Shown here: in pieces, positions 1 to 17,624 of the stretch | Position numbering within the stretch: the first letter of the stretch is position 1 | How the letters are laid out: each line of letters opens with the position of its first letter | Assembly (NCBI GenBank): GCA_018398815.1 | Contig: CM031616.1 | Location: forward strand, 68,603,045-68,667,044 | Source of the DNA: Conus ventricosus | Taxonomy: Eukaryota > Mollusca > Gastropoda > Neogastropoda > Conidae | DNA: 64,000 nt | Direction of reading: 5' to 3' | The notes under the pieces: model-generated | The model's input: only the letters and a program-made list of their open reading frames with translations | What the model was told of the DNA's origin: nothing | The model's database searches: none | Position numbers and translations under genes: made by a program

Positions 1-221
1 TTCTGCTCTTCCTGGTCCAAAGAGCTTCTTGTTCGCCTTCTCCAGCTGTTTGCTGGTCGGGATTTGTCACTCTAAAATGACGGTGACATCTGCATCAGCA
101 TCAAATTTGAAGCCTACAGGTCCAAAAGTATCCATATCCATAGTAACTTTTCCATTTCCATGGATGATGTGCAATGACTTTGAGAGCAACCATCCTGAGA
201 TACAAAGTAATGCTTCTCCTC

Positions 222-224
<3 letters not shown>

Positions 225-254
<30 letters not shown>

Positions 255-264
255 TTCTTCTTCT

Positions 265-331
<67 letters not shown>
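225..331. repeat. Compound microsatellite (CAT)n-(CTT)n-(CT)n
   Basis: Three simple repeats run into one another: about ten CAT units, a short CTT block, then about 30 CT units. Open frames here are low-complexity artefacts. I recognise no gene in 1-600. Confidence 0.95.
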
Positions 332-334
<3 letters not shown>

Positions 335-629
335 TCGGTGGATCGTTTTGGAGTGGCAAACAGCAGATATGACATTTTTGGAGGTTCTTCCCACATTACT
401 GCCATGCTGTGAGACTACAAGCGAGGCTGTGGGATACACACGGCAGATGCTTGACGAGGATCGCTCTCAGCTGGTTTGTTCGGCGGTTTGAAGACAGTAC
501 TTCTCTGGGTCCTACCCGCACCTTCGGATGTATTTTGTTCTTTTCTTTTCTTGGTCCTGTTCCTGTGCTATGTCCAAGTGACTGGGAGCTTCCTCTATGT
601 CTGGGTGGATTTGGTTCACTCGGTGGTAT

Positions 630-890
630 AGCCTCCAATGATTGTGGAACACTTCCTGCAAGACTGTCCCATACATCAAAAGCAAAGAGCAGAGACCCGG
701 CATGCCGACACATCGACGAGGGAGAAGCTCTATGGATATCTGGAGGGCCTCCGCCGTACAGCAGCCTTCGTTAGCGCCTCTGGGATCCTGTCTGAGTGTA
801 TGAAGAAGAAGAGAAGAAGAAGAAGAAGAAGAAGAAGGAGAAGAAGAAGAAGAAGAAGAAGAAGAAGAAGAAGAAGAAGAAAGTGGACAA
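630..890 (+). mobile_element. 3' end of a non-LTR retrotransposon with (GAA)n tail
   Basis: The frame from 638 reads VEHFLQDCPIHQKQR, then REKLYGYLEGLRRTAAFV. This resembles the C-terminal tail of LINE reverse transcriptases (the EHxLQDCP...KLxG...L..T..F pattern). The coding part runs directly into an AAG/GAA repeat (about 801-882), a typical simple-repeat 3' tail. Only the end of the element is recognisable. The clade cannot be fixed by eye. Confidence 0.7.
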
Positions 891-1039
891 GACCAGGATT
901 TGTTATGGATGCAGTGTGGGTCTGAGATCTAGATGTTTCATTGGCACAGCAGATATGACTGGTCTTCTCCAAATTTAATTTTTTTTCTCATATTGTGTCA
1001 TCATCGACAGCTGTGACTACTATCTCGCTTATAATTTCT

Positions 1040-2180
1040 TCTTCATTTTGATATTTCAGGGTTTTGCCAGCTTCCGAAGAGCAGCTGTGATGGCGTCTGT
1101 AAGATCTTCCTTGTCCTGGGTCTTTGAGTTATGGGAGTATAATTCATCTCATCATGGGAGCAAGAGTTACCGTACTTATTCGTTATTGACTGTTTATATT
1201 CCCTGCCTTATGTACGATTTCATTTCATACCAATCAAACTGAGGTGACCTGTATTTGGTTCTGTTTCTGTTTGTTTGTTTGCTTGTTTGTTTTTGCGTGT
1301 GTTTGTTTCACTATATTCAAAATCAAAAAGTATGTGCCAGTTTTGAATAAATGTTAATTTGTGTTCGTTCATTACTCTAGTTGTTGCTGGGTACATGTGT
1401 CAGGTAAAGGATATCTAAGGAAGCTTGGAAAGTCTTTATTTTTTCTTCTGTTGTTGTTGTTGTTGTTGTTGTTGTTGCTGCTGCTGCTGTTGTTTTGTTT
1501 TGTTTTTTAGGGATGGGGGTGATGTTTCTGTTTATTCTGTCTGTTCTGTGTCGGTATGTCTGCTGGGCGATTTGGTGCCTTTAGCACCAATCATTTGGAG
1601 TTAAAGGCGGTAATCTCTCTCATCATGGGACCAAGAATTACCCTACTTATTCTTCACTGTTTGCTGTTCCCTACCTTACTTAAAATCGCCCTTCACCCCA
1701 GTCAGACCGGGGTTACCTGTGTTTGTTTCCGTTCGTCTGTGTGTGTATTTGATTTAAAAAAAAAAATAAAGTAAAAAATTATGCCAGTCTTGAATAATTG
1801 TTACGTTGTGCACTCCAATGTTTTTTTTGCTGTATATATGTATCAGGTTCAAGCTACATGAGCAAGCTTGGAGGGGGCGGTTGAGGTGGGGGTGGGAATG
1901 TCTGTTCTGTTTGTCCTGTGTTCACTTTTCTGCGAAACGGTATGGTGTCGTAAACAGCAACCATTTGGAGTTTTCAGCATGTAATTCATCTCTCTTGGGA
2001 GCAAGAGTTATCCTATTAAGTGTTATAAATTTGAGACGGCTATTTTTCACCCTCCTCTTGGTCTTCAAACGAACTTTAAAGTTGATCGTGATAAGGTCAT
2101 GGTCTGTTCCAGCACCAGCGTTTAGAAATGTCCTTGTTTTCGTCTTACTTATGCCAGACCTGTACGGGTGTGGCTGACGT
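1040..2180 (+). repeat. Three diverged copies of a ~330-bp repeat
   Basis: Three segments (about 1040-1400, 1530-1850 and 1885-2180) share the same order of short blocks. These are TTTGGAGTT near the start, CTCATCATGGGAGCAAGAGTTA, then for the first two a CCAGT(C/T)TTGAATAA block. The TTGAATAA...GTTA and GGGAGCAA.AGTTACC words also occur in the elements at 14.6 and 40.8 kb, so this is probably the same interspersed family, tandemly duplicated. No coding potential seen. Confidence 0.6.
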
Positions 2181-2222
2181 GACTTTCACATAGGAATGAA
2201 ACTGACATGACTTATACACAGG

Positions 2223-2223
<1 letters not shown>

Positions 2224-2260
<37 letters not shown>
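2224..2260. repeat. (CT)n microsatellite
   Basis: About 18 CT units. The flanks from 2260 to 2560 are AT-rich and I see nothing else in them. Confidence 0.9.
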
Positions 2261-2670
2261 AGGGACATTGGTCTTATTATTAAAATGTAAGCATCTAAAT
2301 CTTTTGTCTGTTCGTTATGATCCTCAAGAGATCCGCACTTTGTGTATATTTGTTTTTTATTGGACAGTTTAGTGTAAATAGAATGTGACAGTCTGTACGG
2401 TTTGTTTACGTATTACACCTCAGCCAGATCAATCAATTTATTTTATCATATGTTTTATTCTATAATAATATGATATAATATCACAACAGCATGGAATGTC
2501 TTTTTGGTATTTTAGAAATATAACAATGAATATATACGTAAACAAATAAGGTGTCTCTATCTCGCACAGCGAAAGGTTTGTGAATCAAGTTGCTTCCACG
2601 TCGTCTGCATTGTATCGTCGGTGATAGTGATAAAAGTGCCTGGCGGAAGCAGACCAGACAAACGTTTAAA

Positions 2671-8668
<5,998 letters not shown>

Positions 8669-10027
8669 AGTGGAGTCCTGTCAGAAAGGGAAGTGGACGC
8701 ATACAAGGAGTAAGGAGGACCAGAACAACTCCCACGAGCACCATTGCCATTTTTATCTGTTTATTCTTTTCTGTCATTCTTTGCTGTTGCAACACCCCCT
8801 GTCACAGAAAGTCTGTGCTGAAGCACTCTGCCTCGACCACATTCTTTTATCATTGGACTTTGTGGATGAGGACTTCCGGCCATTTCTGGCTAATGAAAAT
8901 GCGCATCAGACACCAGGTCTCAAGATTCGGAACATTCAGGTGGAACCTTGAAGAAGATGACCGTAGTGAGTAATTTTTTACTGAAGAGATTTTTCTCCGC
9001 CATAATTATCAGACTGAACAACAATTGGTCCCTGCTGTCAGATGTTCTGATTGGCCAGACAACCAAACCTTCTAGCCGAAGTGGGGAAATGCTCTCGTCT
9101 TATTTGTCAGCTGAGCGACCCATTTTGGACAGTCGGTGAAAGAGTGACTTGAATAGTCGGCTTCAGCGCGGACTGATCGCACTTCCCTCTTTCCCCCCTT
9201 TTCACTTTCACACAGCCACCCACCACTCTCCTTAAGCATTTTTTTTTTTTAGAATGCAGCCCCAGCAGAACGCCATTTTACAGAGTCATGGCTTGTCTGG
9301 TATGAAAATGAACGCAGCTGTATGCAGGAATTGCGCTTTGACAACGTGGAAACAGCAGATTTTCTTCTATTATTTCCTCTTCTTAGGCACATGCACAGGG
9401 CACGTTTTCATCAACTTTGACCTTTACTTGTAACCCCATTTACTCAGCAAGGGAAGGTAGAAACTTGGTAGGACAAGTAGTTGGATGAAAAAAAAAAATG
9501 ATCTGGGAATTTGTAGCCCAGGATGGAGCTAGACACAGCAGTTGAACTTTCCACAGTAAAGTGGGCAGTAACAGCGCTTGGACGTGGGGCTGATTTAGTT
9601 TGGTCACAGACTGACTTTGCTTTTTTTTTTTTCTCCTTTATTAACGAAGTAATCTTCTTAACTGTAGTGGCAGGCCTTGAATGGTTGGAGGTCTCTGCTT
9701 TTCTTTTAGTTTCGCGGCATGTTGATTTAGATCTGTGACAGGTTGGGTTTGCCCTTTAGGATGAAAGGTAATAATTTGTAATAATTTGAACCGAGCCTGA
9801 CAGTCCCAGAACAGTGGAAACTCTCAGCTTGGGTCAGTGGGGTTGAAACTAGAGTTCAGCGGCTGACTGATTTTGCTGTTGGTTGAAAATTGTAACAATG
9901 TGTTGTGTGCATCTGTTTTTGCTAAATTTTCTTTTTTTTTCTTTTTTTTTTAACCGTTTTGCTTCAGCAGGTAAACTAGCTAGCTGAGTTGTGGGGGAAA
10001 AAAATGCACTTGTATTTTTTAAATAAA
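8669..10027 (+). other. Probable ARL1 3' untranslated region
   Basis: The sequence is not repetitive. It ends at a candidate poly(A) signal AATAAA at 10022-10027, the first canonical one after the stop. The real end could differ. Confidence 0.5.
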
Positions 10028-10729
10028 TGTAATTTACGCGTGGAGTGTATGCATTATGGCATGTATTTTTAACCCTTTATACGTAACTGCCAGGCTGGGC
10101 CAAACAGGACTAGATCTACCCAAACATTGGATGATCCACTGCAGTCAGCCGATGTCCACTGCAGTCGGCTGATTCAAGTTGGACTGTTCATGATACAGTG
10201 ACTTGAACCTGCGATGTCTTATCGCCTGCCATGTCTTTGTCGCTACGTCTTAGTGTCCTTTTTTTAATAATTTGTTTTGCTCCATTCATGGAGTAAAGAT
10301 CAGACCATTTACTTTTTTTTAAGTTTTTTTTTTAGTTTACTCGTTTAGATAACAAAACTGTAAAGAAACTATGGTCAGTCAGGTTATATATCGCTTTGAA
10401 GCACTTTTTTAAAAAGTCACAATCTCCTTAAACTCTAAATATTGCTTGTATGTAAAGATAAATGCCTGGCATAGTGTTTTGCCATAGGAGATGAATAGTT
10501 ACTAACACTATACTTCCCTTTCCCGTGGAAATGTTGATCTTTACCAAGACCTAAATCATACATTTCAGTTGGGTATCAATGAAAAGCCACTTGTCTCCAA
10601 AATCTTGTAACAACAGCAATATTAATAGTTAATTCAAAATAATCATTTATTTGTTTTACATAACAACAAAAGCATTGCTAGTTTCTGAGTAGGTTGACTG
10701 AAAGCTGAAATTGAAACGGGACCATACAG

Positions 10730-11040
10730 AATTACTGCACTGCCAAACAAGTGAACAAAACAAGGTACAGAACAAGCACAACGCGTTTCGACCTAATAGG
10801 TCTCCCTCGGGCAACACAAATGACGTTATAAAAGTCCATGAAAACGAAGGACGAACAGGCTGTCATGTATGTCTTCAACTGGGGTGCAAAATTTAAAAAG
10901 GTAACTGACTGTTCATCCTTTGTTTTCATTGTCTTGGATGTTACTTGTCTTACCTGGACAAGACCTGGTAGATCGAAACGCGTTGTATGTACTTAGTAAT
11001 TTGTTTGTTCCTTTGTGTGTCGGTGCAGTAATTTTGTTTT
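10730..11040. mobile_element. Penelope-like inverted-repeat remnant
   Basis: Two inverted arms. Left: AATTACTGCACTG... to ACAACGCGTTTCGACCTAAT (to about 10815). Right: TAGATCGAAACGCGTTGTAT to GTGCAGTAATTTTG (about 10955-11035). The arms carry the GAAACGCGTTG word preceded by a short hairpin. That is the layout reported for hammerhead-like motifs in Penelope-like elements. Related copies are at 26130-26400, 39490-39712 and 52960-53060. Confidence 0.6.
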
Positions 11041-14000
11041 TTTCTTTTGTTTCAAAAGTATTGCTGTATATGTTTTTAAAATGAAAAACAGCACATCTGG
11101 TTATTAATCAATGAATATATATTATAAGCCTTTTTTTGTCTTTCTTTTCCACTCATCAGAATGAATTGATTAGTTAATTATAATTTTGTAGTTAAGGCCT
11201 CCTGTATTAGTGGCCAGATAAAGAAAGGAAGCTGTTGACGAGTTTTGGTGTTCATTTACGGCTTTTTTTCTTCTTCTTCTTTCTTTGTGTTACTGGTACA
11301 TTTTCTAGAAGTCTGGTGTAGGTCATGCAAATATTGAGCAACACTAAATTTAAAATTTTATGTCGTTTATTTTGGATTGTTTCCTGGATTAAGTTCCAGT
11401 TATTGGTTAAATGTATATGATGTCCTTATTCATTAACTACAAATTTATTTAGATAGAAAAGACACAGAAAGAAAACAGAAAAAAATTCCTCTGCTATTAA
11501 TTTTCATGCATAAGCCACAGTTTGAAAACACCGGAGTAAATATTTTCCTCATAAATATATCTCTTAAGTCTTTGATATATCAAAGTGTCTATTTTGTTGT
11601 TGTTTTTTTAAACGTGTTTTTTCCCAATTGAATCTAATCTGGTGCATGTATTTTGTTGCTCAAAGATGTAAGAAAGAAAACAACATTTAACATCTTTAGT
11701 AACAAGTGCATATGTGTGTGTGTATTCTCAGGTATGGATGCTAACATTGCACATCTTTTCTTTATACCTGTAACAGAATACCTGTATTTCACTTTCGGTG
11801 TTGTCAGTCAGATTTTTAAAAAAGATTATCAGGTGATGATGTGCAATGTATGGTTCTGTTTTTTTTTCTTCTCATATATATAATTATATTCTGTCATTAT
11901 TCTGCATTCTCATGTTCGTGAACGATTGCAGAATTGGAAACAGCAGCTGTGCGATCTGAGGAGGTGATGGATGAGAGGAAATGGTGACGTGTTTTTTCTG
12001 TCATTTGAATGAAAAGAATGGTGTTTCGTTCATTGCAAGTTGTGAAGATGTCTCCACTGTGTGCTAGAATATATAAATTATGATGTGAATGTGTGGACAT
12101 ACCTTTATTTTGTGATGTGAAGATTTCTCTATGGACAAGTAAAAACATAAAAAAAGCTGGTCATTAATCAATGTTTATACATTTTCAGACTTTTTTTTCT
12201 CTTTCTTTTCTACTCATTAGGGTCAGTTAATCATTACTTGATAGTTTTGGTGAGAATCTACATGGTGTAGCAAATTCTTCAGAATGGAGGGGAAAGTGTG
12301 TTGAAAATCTACTCCGTGTAGCAAATGGTAGAATGGTATCGTCATGTAATATTTTAGGACTTCCAGATGACAAAGCTAATAACTCTTACCCACTAAACTT
12401 TAAAGGAAAAAAAAAAGAAGTAATTTGTGATTTTCATGCCTTCTTAAAACCATTTTTCATTCAGATCTTTTCTTTGTAATTTTCAGAGTAGATGCGAGAA
12501 AACAAATGTTTCTGCATTTCTGTCAACTTCTTTGTACGTTTCTTCAATATGTTTTTGGTTGAATGTTCTATTGTACACAAACCATGGAATTATGTACAAA
12601 TACAGAAATGACTGGGATTCAAACTGTGTGGCATTTGTGTTTGCATGTGTACAGCGTGAAAGTGTGTTGGCAGTTGCACTGATGTGGAAATTCACTGGAT
12701 AGGGAAATCGAGGGAACTTGAATACAAAGAGCTGGAGAGCATGGCTTAACACTGCGTTGTTTGTGTACTCAGAAGAAAGCATGGGGTGACAACAAGATGA
12801 AGATAAGAAAAAGACAACTGGACACAAAGAGAAAGTGTGTGTGTACACACTGAAATCACAGCAGTGCTTATCAGTAAGCTTTTACTCAAGATATGAAGAA
12901 GAGCCGCCATCTTACTACTGTGTTGTAGAAATGGAGTCTCGACCGTTAAGACTTTTCCAGGACTGTGATTTTTGGAATGATTTTAGTAGTCTTTGTCTTG
13001 TGATCACTTGAATCCTGAAGATTTGGGTTGCTTTTAAAACGGACTATTGGGCTGTCTGAAACCTGAACTGTTAGGGGTTTGTTTGTTTTAAAAAGTTCTC
13101 ATGGATAGCAAACTGCTAATTGCATTAGTGAGCCATGGTAAGTATGTCAGATTAAACATAATTTTAGAAGGAAAATTTTCTTTATATGTTATCAACATTT
13201 AGGATAGACTTGGTACTGAGATAATAGTACATCAGTTAATGGGAAATATGTAGTCTCTTTGAGCTAAGAAATAATACTAATTGGCATGATATATTTTTCA
13301 TTGTTATACCTGCTCCTTGCTCATCAACTAAAACACCTGCGCACTGACACCTGCCGATGCTCAGACAGAAAATGCCATTCTGTGATCATGTCTTTCATAT
13401 GAATTTGGGTGGAATGTTAACATTTCACTGGTCTGGGATCCCAAAAGAAAGAAAATAATTATGGAGTGCAAATGGATGCTACATTTCATGTGTTACAAGG
13501 TATTGTATTACGTTCTAACGATCCTATAGAATTAAAAGTAATCTCTAGCAAATGTGGTTTTGTACATATCCTTGAATCTAAAAAAAAAAAGATTTGTACA
13601 TGTACGGCAAGTTGACAGGTGTATGTAATAACCCATCCCAACACATAACCTCAATGTGTGGGGCACATTTTCTAGCCCTGACAGTGCCTGGTCCACTGGT
13701 ACAGTCTTGGGTGAACTTTCTTCGATCTGCCAGGTTGACCTATCTGCGAGAGGCTGAATCTCTTCAGATGAAAGACAAACAGGAGATTGCAAAGGCTTAT
13801 CAATAAGATTTTGTAATCCTTGTCTGCGTTTGGTGAGTTACGGAGATACAAAGAGACACAGTATGCATCAGAATATATGGATGGAGATGGTCATCTCAAA
13901 GCATTGCTGTTGAAATAGTGATGAACATTCACATAGCAGCATGATTTTCATGTGTCTGTTGCAGTACTCCTATTGTCATACAGGTTGATGGGAATATTAT

Positions 14001-14060
14001 TTAAAAAATTGCAAGTTGAACCAATCCCCCACCACCCTACCCCCACATCTGCATCTCCAA
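11041..14060. other. Intergenic, nothing recognised
   Basis: AT-rich unique-looking sequence with poly-T tracts. The open frames are short and have no recognisable protein or splice context. I see no gene. Confidence 0.5.
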
Positions 14061-14074
14061 ACATCTCCAGTTCT

Positions 14075-14610
14075 CACCAGCTGCCATGGTAAAATGGTGA
14101 CGCCGTGGACTCCTGACTGGAAGATTGTGGGTTTGATTCCAGTCGGATCTGTGTATTTGTGGGATTCTTGTGAAATTCTGTGTGCGTGTGAAAGTGTGTG
14201 TGTGTGTGTGAGAGAGATCCATGTAATGGTGGGATTTTTCTCACTCAACTGGCTCCTATCCAGAGTTGAGTTTGCTATGGGCTCAACTGGGCAGACTGGG
14301 ATCACACAGTTGGGTTTCATCCATTTAATGGGTGCTTCTCTGAGAGTGTTGCTCAAATTTTCTGATGCTACAGGTGTCCGTATCTCTCAGAACTAGATCA
14401 AATCAGGTGTCACTGAACACTACCAAAGTGACTTGTGAGCAGTGCAATGTCTCCTCTGGTGGGTTGCCTCATAATGACTTAACATTAGCTGCTCTCTGTG
14501 GATTGCTGGTGTCGGAACTGTTGCAGGACTAGCCAGGCTGTGGCTGTGAGCAGGGAGCTGGAATGAGTGGTTTGGACGCAATGCTGTGGAGGTGGCACAG
14601 AAGACTGAAC
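14075..14610 (+). mobile_element. tRNA-derived SINE-like element, second copy
   Basis: Begins with a degraded tRNA-like head (GGTAAAATGGTGACGCCG, then B-box-like GGGTTTGATTCC) and continues with the same body blocks as 5460-6262 in the opposite orientation. Ends with GGCACAGAAGACTGAACAGA, the same end as the other copy. It is followed at once by the palindromic element. Confidence 0.7.
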
Positions 14611-14945
14611 AGACATAATACATAAACAGTAAACAAGTGGGTAATTTTTGCTCCCATAAGAAAACCTAACACAGAGTAACTTTTATTCAAGACTGACACA
14701 GCCTTTTAAACTTGAATAAAGTCAACTACATAGACGAACAATCTAATAGTGGGGGAAAAACGAGCATATTAGATTGTTCGTCTATGTATTTGTCTGACTT
14801 TATTCAAGTTTAAAAGGCTGTGCCAGTCTTGAATAAAAGTTACTCTATGTTAGGTTTTCTTATGGGAGCAAAAGTTACCCCACTTGTTTATTGTTTATTG
14901 TTCCCTGCCTCATTTCATTTCCAATTTTGTTTAGACATAATACAT
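14611..14945. mobile_element. Near-palindromic element flanked by a 13-bp direct repeat
   Basis: AGACATAATACAT occurs at 14611-14623 and again at 14933-14945. Between them lie two inverted arms of about 135 bp (about 14623-14758 and 14763-14897). The shared words are AAACAAGTGGG, TTTTGCTCCCATAAGAAAAC, TTATTCAAGACTG and GACGAACAATCTAATA. The 13-bp repeat looks like a retrotransposition target duplication. A single-arm copy of the same family is at 40780-40955. Confidence 0.8.
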
Positions 14946-15644
14946 GACAAAACAAAAAATATCCAGATCTCTTTCAGACAGTTTTCATAACCCACGTCTT
15001 CTCACCTGCCTTTAAGTTAATCCATTCTGTTAACTCTCTTCACAGTGTCTTCACAATTTTAACAATGTTACAGAAGTGTGGAGACACAACTCCAAACCAT
15101 CACACTACAGAGTTTACAGCCAGCAATAATTATAAAGAGCCAAGATACTGAAAAGTCATGGTAGAGGAAAAGGCGGAAAATAAGGTAACTATTTGATCCT
15201 CTTCATATGTGTACATATTAAGAGGATAACAGCACTTAAGGTCCATGGATTACCTTGACAGATCAGAAAACCACAATCCCCTATACTTGACCTATAAGGA
15301 ACTATTTGACTGGAACCATGGATCTAGCAGAACAATGGGATAAAAGCACAGTGCTCTGACCTCTAGGTGATCATGCCCATCCTGAAACTGGCCTTAAATG
15401 ACTTTTCTGTCGGAGACCGGTCACGATAGCTGTTAAGATGATGTACACATTTAGGTTCATTAAAGTGAAGTCGGCTGAAGCGTGGATACTCTCTTTACAA
15501 CATAAATGTGTGGATCACAACAGGCTAGTGAGGTCATGTACACAAGTTTTTCTCTTGAAGTTTCAGAAAAGGACCCTATCCTTCTTCCTTCTCTGAAGAA
15601 AATCGCCACAGATTCCGTTGCAGATTGTGAATATCGAAGCTTAA

Positions 15645-16080
15645 TCTTCTTCTTCTTCTTCTTCTTCTTCAGGGTATACGGCTACAATCACCCAATTGAT
15701 TTTTACGCCGTTTTGAGGGGGTTGCGATGAAAGAAAAACAAATTATAGAAAGCGATAGACCTAAAAGTGAGGATAAAAACCTAGTCCTGCTCTAAGTGGG
15801 TTCTCCGGCAGGCTACTGTTACTTCAGTTTTCGCCCTTCCGAGCTAGCCGGTCCCTTGCTGATCTAAGACAGCAGGGCCCCAAAAATAAAGAACAAAACA
15901 AAAAGCTATTGGGATAAGAATGGGGAGGGGGAGGGGGGAACCTATTATCTAACTAACTACTGACTGGGGGGCACCCTAGACTTAAAGGTGTCCAAGGTGT
16001 CCGCGGCCACAGCTGTTTCAGGCAGGTTGTTCCAGTCACGTATCGTTCTGGGGAGTCTACAGTAAACGTACAAAATGTGT
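15645..16080 (-). mobile_element. 3' end of a CR1-like LINE with (GAA)n tail
   Basis: Reverse strand from about 16067 to 15960 reads LPRTIRDWNNLPETAVAAD then TLDTFKSRV and a stop. This is the characteristic carboxyl end of CR1/Jockey-type reverse transcriptases (RTxRDWNxLP...FKxxL). The downstream 3' UTR runs to a (GAA)n tail on that strand (CTT repeats at 15645-15670). The element is 5' truncated. Confidence 0.8.
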
Positions 16081-16418
16081 TTGTAAAAAGCGTGCACACA
16101 TAAATCTAAACAAAACAAAAAAACAACCAAAAACAAAAAAAAACCCAGAGAGGGTTCTGATTTGCCTTATATCATCTCAGTTGATGATTTATATAGAGAG
16201 AGTTAACAAGAGAGGCAGTTTGACTGGGCTGTGATGGCTGCATACAATGGTAGCGACAAAGGCCACAGAGTGGTTGGAGATGAAGAGAGGTAGGTAAATG
16301 TTTATGTACCGGCTGCGGCAGACGACACAGCAAGTTTCCATTTTTAAAGAATATGAGGACTAGTTTTCTGCGGTGCCCTGCAACGCTATCACACCCCTAC
16401 CCCTCCTCTTCACTTTTG

Positions 16419-16444
16419 CCCCCCCCCCCCCCCCCCCCCCCCCC
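16419..16444. repeat. Poly-C tract
   Basis: About 25 consecutive C on the + strand, upstream of the DIABLO gene. Confidence 0.95.
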
Positions 16445-16889
16445 TCCTCCCTTATTCTATTTTCCCGTGGTCCAGATCTGCCCTTGCCTTGTCTCTCTCC
16501 CTTCTTTTGTCCCACGTCTTTACAGCAGTCTGAAAGAAGTGTGCTGGTCTTGATTGGCGCTGGTCTTGATTGGCACTTTTTCAGTTAAATACACAAAGGG
16601 CCATCCGCTGGCTTTTGTAGATGTTACAAGTTCATCCCAAGATTAGAAATTTCCCTTTCTTTTTACACGCCTTCCCAAGTCCCTTCCACCATCCACCCTT
16701 CCCATCCCTGTTAGTTACAACAGGAAAGAGAGAGAGATAGTACAGTACAGTTAAGGTGTCATTCCCTTTACTCATGAGTTTTTTCGTTGCTATTTTACAA
16801 TCTATAAGCCAAATATGAAGGGTCGTTTTGGGTTTTTGTTCGAAACGGTGGCTCTGTGGAATCGCACAACTTGACCTCAAAGGTACAAG

Positions 16890-17060
16890 ATGGCTATGAG
16901 GTGTGTGGTGTTACGTACTTCCAAAAGCTGCCGTGTTGCAGTTAGATGTGCATTCGAGTCTCTACCTGCTCCGCGTGTTAACGTCCAGTATGCACGGAGA
17001 GGTATTTTCACAACAGCTGCTGTTCTTGTTTGTGAAGCCAAACAAAAGATCGATCTAAAG
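16890..17060 (+). CDS. DIABLO: DIABLO exon 1: presequence and IAP-binding region
   Basis: ATG in a good context (CAAGATGG). Encodes 57 residues and ends ATCTAAAG before donor GTACGC, phase 0. It includes RRGIFTTAAVLVCEAK. The assignment rests on position, charge pattern, splice phase and the alignment to AVPIAQK, so it is less certain than exons 2-4. Confidence 0.75.
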
Positions 17061-17581
17061 GTACGCTTAGTTCGTTCTCTTGATAGTCGGTTCACTGCAG
17101 TTGCATTGGAAATCGAAAGTTGGGTGGAAAACTCGCGATTTCAATAGCTGGGTAATCACTTCAGCATACATCCCCTCCCGTTCGTACCCCCTCCCCCCTC
17201 CCCCCATCTTTATGTTTGTTTGTGTTGTCATAACCTGTGCATTGTCAATTTTAGTGTGGTAAAATGCTGGATCTGAAAGAAAAGAGGGGCGAGGAGAGAG
17301 ATTACGTATTGAAAGTGGGACAGGAGAGGGAGGGAGAAATGGGAATCGGAATGGCAATATACTTGCGTAACCTAAACAAAAACCAGTAAGTTTAACAAAA
17401 TGATTTCATTCAAACACACACAAGCCTACTCATTTAAGGAAACTTTTGCCTGAAGAAACAGGGAATGTACAAATCAGGGACATGTTTCTTTTCTTTGAAA
17501 ATGCAGTCATGTCTAAAATATACTGTCAAACATCTTTAAGACAGAGACACTGTGTGTGTGTTTTTGTGTGTGGTGTGTGTG

Positions 17582-17624
<43 letters not shown>

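Noticed and set aside
13532..13806. Overlapping 70-86-codon frames on both strands
   Set aside because: No recognisable motif, splice site or conserved composition.
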